This document shows positions 43,401 through 49,400 of a DNA stretch of 64,000 nt, one piece after another. Source of the stretch: Siphonodentalium dalli (taxonomy: Eukaryota > Mollusca > Scaphopoda > Gadilida > Siphonodentaliidae); NCBI GenBank assembly GCA_032622095.1, contig CP136065.1:219028151-219092150 (forward strand). Reading direction: 5' to 3'. The position numbers and the translations under genes were made by a program. The notes under the pieces are model-generated. The model made no database searches, was not told the origin of the DNA, and saw only the letters and a list, made by a program, of their open reading frames with translations. Position 1 is the stretch's first letter; each line of letters opens with the position of its first letter.

Positions 43401-46400
43401 GCCCACAGAGGCTGGGTATATGGATTGTACTGCAGTGGGTTCATTCCCAGAAAAGGACCAAATGCATCTGATAATCTGAACTCCTTCTGATCAGTTGAGT
43501 TTGTTAGGCGAAGTAACTGCTCGTGAACAGTTCTCAGAACCAAGATCTGCAATAATGATAATCAGTTATCTGTGTAAACATATTTTTATTCCAAATCCAA
43601 ACAGATAACATAATATACAGATGACACAAATATGCAAAATAGAAGAGTTAATGTATGGAAATGAGGATCAGACAACAAGCCTGAGGGCTTATATGAAGAC
43701 TTCTCCTCTTAGGCGACATGCCCCTTCCCCAATAAGTGTATAAGGGGTATCGATCACACGGGAAAGGAATGATATAATGGTTTTAGGAGAAATGGAGATA
43801 TATAACTAAGTTTGAGTTAGGGATGGAAACAGGGAGACGAGAGTGTTATGGATAGCAAGAGGCAGGGGGAGAGTGCGAGAGAGAGAGAGAAGGGTTGAGA
43901 AATTAGAAGACAGGAGGGTGACAGATGAATTGTGAAATGATGACAGTGGTCGGGAGTTTTCAATAATTGAGTTGTTGCATGATAAAAATAATGCTCGTCT
44001 ATAGTAATATGCATGCGTCAACACCATGGAAGGGAGTCAATCACAATGGTTGTTAACAAAGTTGTCAAAGACAAATAATGACATTCAGGAATTAGAATAA
44101 ATTTCAAGATTCAGTGAAATATCAAATCCTAATTCTGTGAAATTGAAATAAGAAATGGACAAATTGTTACCTCATCCAGCCGAGCAGATAGTTTCTTCAA
44201 ATTTCCAGGGATGCAGCGATCACCCTTCCATGGGTGTGGTGCATATCGCTTCCAGAATTGCATACTCAGAGTATCACATACACCAATCCATCTTTCACAA
44301 ATTGCATTAGCCGACCTCAGTGCTTCTTTAACTTGTCCAAATGGGCCAGTCCACAAATCCTCTTCTGCCAGTTTCTTCTGCACAAATCGCCCAAAGGAGC
44401 CAGCTGCAAAATGAGGTCAAATATATTATTCATAACCTTCCAAAATTTTACTTTATAAACATAACAACTAAGAAAACAATCATAAATATAAAGCAAAAAC
44501 AAATTTGAATCCAATAGTTTATTTAACCCTTCCTTGACTGGAGCTTCTTGAAATTTTGCAAAAACCCTGTGCTAATGCATCTCTTATATATGTGAGTCGC
44601 CCATAGAGAGCCTCTCATATCTAAGAGAATACATTGGCCTAACAATATTAACCTTGACCTTGTAAGCCAATGCATTCTCTTATATATGCGAGGCTCCATA
44701 TGGGAGACTCACATATATATTAGAATGCACTGGCACAGGTTCTTCAATGCTGCACCATAGGGAGCCTCGCATATAAGAAAATGCACTGGCTTAACAATAT
44801 TTACTTTCGCTTTGTAAGCCAGTGCATTCACTTATATATGGGAGACTCACATATATAAGAGAATGCACTGGCACAGGATTGTTAATGCTGCACCAGTGCA
44901 GCTCCCGCCATGAAAGGGTTAACCTCAATATAAACAGTCTATTTCACAATCATTTCTCAAGCAAGTTTCTGAGTACAATTGCTTCTAAAATTAAATCTTT
45001 AAAACATGAGTTCAGAGAGCAAGTTTTGCACGATTTCAATTGAAAAGGCTATATACCCAGTTTCAAATATACAGGGAGCCTCGCATATACAGCTATACTT
45101 AACCCTTTACCCAACAGAAGGGCCCTGTGCCAATGCATTCTCTTATATATGCGAGTCGACCATAGGTCGCCTCGCATATATAAGAGAATGCATTGGCTTA
45201 ACACATTAAAAATTATAAAATTGTTAAAGAATGTAAAAAATGGTAAAAAGTGTTAAAAAAAGACTTTTACTGCCCACATATAATAATCAGTATAACGTTC
45301 CCAACCACCACCCCATCCCGCCACCCATAGTATCTTATGCGCCACAGGCGCCATTTACAGGCTACTGCCCACATATAATAATCAGTATAACGTTCCCAAC
45401 CACCACCCCATCCCGCCAACCATAGTATCATATGCGCCGCAGGCGCCCATTTACAGGCTACTGCCCACATATACATTTACAGGCTACTGCCCACATATAA
45501 TAATCAGTATAACGTTCCCAACCCACCACCCCATCCCGCCACCCATAGGGTCAAAGTGTATTTAAAAGAGCAAAATGTCTTGTCCTAACTTTTCTTCAGC
45601 GTTGAACATTACAGAGCGATAACTTTTTTTAGGCCAATGCATTCTCTTATATATGCGAGGCGACCTATGGTCGACTCGCATATATAAGAGAATGCATTGG
45701 CACAGGGTATAACTGTAACCATCACAATGTGGTCAAGGAGCCGGTTCCAATGATATCCATATTTGTATGGTTTTATTGAGACAGACCGAAGATATTTTAG
45801 GCTGTTGAAGCTTTATTTGGCCGGTTTTGGCCGGTTTGTTGGGTAAAGGGTTAAAGTAATTTACCACCTCTAATGTGGTCTCTCGCCGAGAGCTTTCCAA
45901 TGAATGGCAACAAGCCATATTTCCGACTAAATCCTGAAAAATTACCCATAATTCTGCTGTGGTTAAGTGGTCAATTACTTTGGGAATTACTGTATAGGAC
46001 ATGAGAACGCTTGACAGAAAATTTGTAAATAGGGGGTTAAATGTAGCACGACAAACTTTATGCAACTTTGAAGTTGCTGACATTGTTTTGGCTGTCAATT
46101 TATAAACTCCACCCATCACTTGGTGTCAGGCTGCATTGATTGGCAATAAAATAAAATTTAGTGCTTCATCTATACATGCATCTGTGGAACTTTTAACGAG
46201 ATCCTTGTGGTCTTATTATTTTTCAGCTTTCGGTGTGATGACCGCTAACAGACTGCTGTATCATAACCACAAGGTACAGTAGCTCCACCAGTGACCGCCT
46301 CGATACCGCGGCGGATACCATATATGGCCGGTAATACCAAGGTCATTATCAGGGTATCACCTCGTTTTTCAAGTCAATTACTTTGAGGATAGCGGCATTA

Positions 46401-49400
46401 ACAGAATGCACTGGCTTATAAAGTCAAGTTAATATTGTTAATCAATCAATTCTCTTATATCTGCGAGGCATATATAAGAGATATCTGCGAGGCATATATA
46501 AGAGAATGCATTGACACAGAGTTTTCGCAAAATTTCAGGAAGCTCCAGTCATGAAAAAGTTTATGCCTGTAGAAAGCTAGAATTTTTTTTTTTTAATCTA
46601 AACAAAACAAGGGGTACGCATTTAAGCTGCTTTTGTCAAGTTTTTTGGCAGTCGAACCAAACTTCTGCCAATAAGGTGCACAACTCCGGGAAAAAAAGTT
46701 GGACGGTGGTATATTATTGCAATAGACCTATATACCAAATATCAATTGAATCCGTTAATATTTCATTGAGTTATCGCACTAACAGTGATAAAATTGTGAT
46801 TAAAATAGACAAACTAAGACCCATAACTCCGGAAAAAAAATTCGGACAAACCAGGTTTTCGAACTCGTCCGAGATATTGTTGCAATAGTCTCATATACCA
46901 TATATTGTTTAAATCGGTTAATATTTCATTGAGTTATCGCGCTAACGGTGATAACATTGCTAAAAATAGACAAACTAAGACCCATAACTCTGCGAAAAAA
47001 AATTCGGACAAACCTGGTTTTCGAACTCGTCCGAGATATTGTTGCAGGAGACTCATATACCAAATATTGTTGAAATCGGTTAATATCTCATCGAGTTATC
47101 ACGCTAACGGTGATAAAATTGCTAAAAATAGACAAACTAAGACCCATAACTCTGCGGAAAAAAATCGGACAAACCTGGTTTTCGAACTCGTCCGAGATAT
47201 TGTTGCAGGAGACTCATATACCAAATATTGCTGAAATCGGTTAATATTTCATCGAGTTATCGCACTAACGGTGATAAAATTGCTAAAAATAGACAAACTA
47301 AGACCCATGACTCCGCGAAAAAAATTCGGACAAACCTGGTTTTCGAACTCGTCCGAGATATTGTTGCAGGAGACTCATATATCAAATATTGTTGAAATCG
47401 GTTAATATTTCATCAAGTTATCGCGCTAACAGTGATAAAATTGCTAAAAAATAGACAAACTAAGACCCATAACTCCGGAAAAAAAATTCTGACAAACCTG
47501 GTTTTCGAACTCGTCCGAGATATTGTTGAAAGGGTCTCATATACCAAATATTGTTGAAATTGGTTAATATTTGCGTGAGTTATCGCGCTAACGGTGAAAA
47601 ACTTAACTAAAAAACATCTAAGATGGATAACTCTTGTAAAAAAGTTCGGACGTGACCCATTTTCTACAGGCAGTAAATAGTCATTGGGAGCAACTGACAT
47701 ACAAAAATTTTTTGAATCCGTTCACAAATGTCAAAGTTATAAGGCATTCTTTGGGTCCGCCGCCCGCCGCCAACCGTCCCTCGTCAAACCATAAGTCAAG
47801 TTTTTTTAAAACTCGACTAAAAATTGGAAAAAAATGTTCACTTGGCAAAAGAAATTGAATAAATGGTAACTATATAGAAAACTTAAATTTCTAGGCACAC
47901 AACAGGTGTCATACCTATAACATCCATGAGATGACGCATTCTAGCTTCTGGGTATGGTGGGTCATGTTCACTCTGTTTCCAGACATCATCCAATGTGTCC
48001 TGTGTAATCTCCACCAGCTCCATGACATCAGACAGGGACATAGCTTCTAACCCTCCAAAGTCCTTAGATATAGGTTTGAAAAGCTCGATAAAATTGCTAG
48101 CTCTATCTTTGATATCTGTTTTCATTCCAGATCTAGACACATCTGACCAATACTGAAACTCATCCATTGGAGATAGAATGCCTGCAAAAATATCGGATGC
48201 TTGATTAAATATTTATGATACTTCATTACTGGTAGCTAAGTTCATATTATTCATGTAGCTTGAATATCAAAACAAGAATCAAATTCAATTCTGGTCCCGT
48301 AATTAAAGGAAACTGTCTGAAAATTCCACACGGATAAGGCCAAAAAAAAAAAGAGTTTTGGTTCTCGGGCAATTTTTTTTTCAAATCAATGAGGGAGGGA
48401 GGGTTTTATTTTAATTTTTTTCTGCGCATAGTAAGCATGGACAAAGATACCTTCCTCTGTCTACTAATAACCAGAAATGTAGAAGGAAATGTTATGCATA
48501 TAAACTCATTTAATCTTATATAAAAATTACATTGTACTACCAGTGTATGACTGGAATTACCTAACATTATATAATGCTCCTGACATTAACTACTGTTATT
48601 GTTGTCTAAAAACTGATACCTCCCCATTCTAATATGTGATCCTGAATTTAGTTCTGTGCCTTTCAATTGTATAAAGTTACAATTAGTGTAAGTTAGTTCA
48701 CAATGGCTAATTATAGGAAGAGCATGAGGGTCAGCTTATCATTTTCTGAATTGTAGTCATCTACTTCATGTTGTAAGCCTGCAAGTCACTTTTTAACACA
48801 TTACATGTTAGAGCTCAATGCACACTATTATTCAACACATATCTACTACGAACATGTTTATAAAATAAAAAAAAATAAAATAAATAAATAAATAAAAAAA
48901 TTATAAAAAAAAAAATTCTCGTAAGTTTTTGTGTCATAACATCAGGCATTGCAATAAAAAGGCCTAATGCGGCCCTTTTTATTCAATGCGGCGGGGCCTG
49001 AGAACCAAAAGCTTCTTTTTTTTTTGGCCTAAACCTAAGATTTTATTATTATTGCTTACACTTTAACAACTTAAATTAATTAATCAGACCTGATTATCCC
49101 CAATGACATGTTGATCTTTTTCCGAACTCAGGTATTTAACATTAGGGTATGAATTTGTTCAGCCCTTGAAGTTAGGAACAAGAGCAATGCCAGACCTGGC
49201 TTAATGTGCCCATTTGCAAAGTAAATAGTTGTCATCTTTCAATTACTATAAAAGAAAATTGGCTATCAGGTACCTAACCACAATCCAATTTTTGACCTGT
49301 ATTGTGAAGTAATAAACTAACATACAAAATGTGAGTCCAATAGAATAACGCAAAATATAATCTGGAAAGCAAGAATATGCAAAATTTCCAATTCGAAAAG

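Noticed and set aside
46905-47234. Repeat-protein frame in the 46.6-47.9 kb array
   Set aside because: Non-coding 161-bp tandem repeat; frames arise by chance and are broken in neighbouring units.
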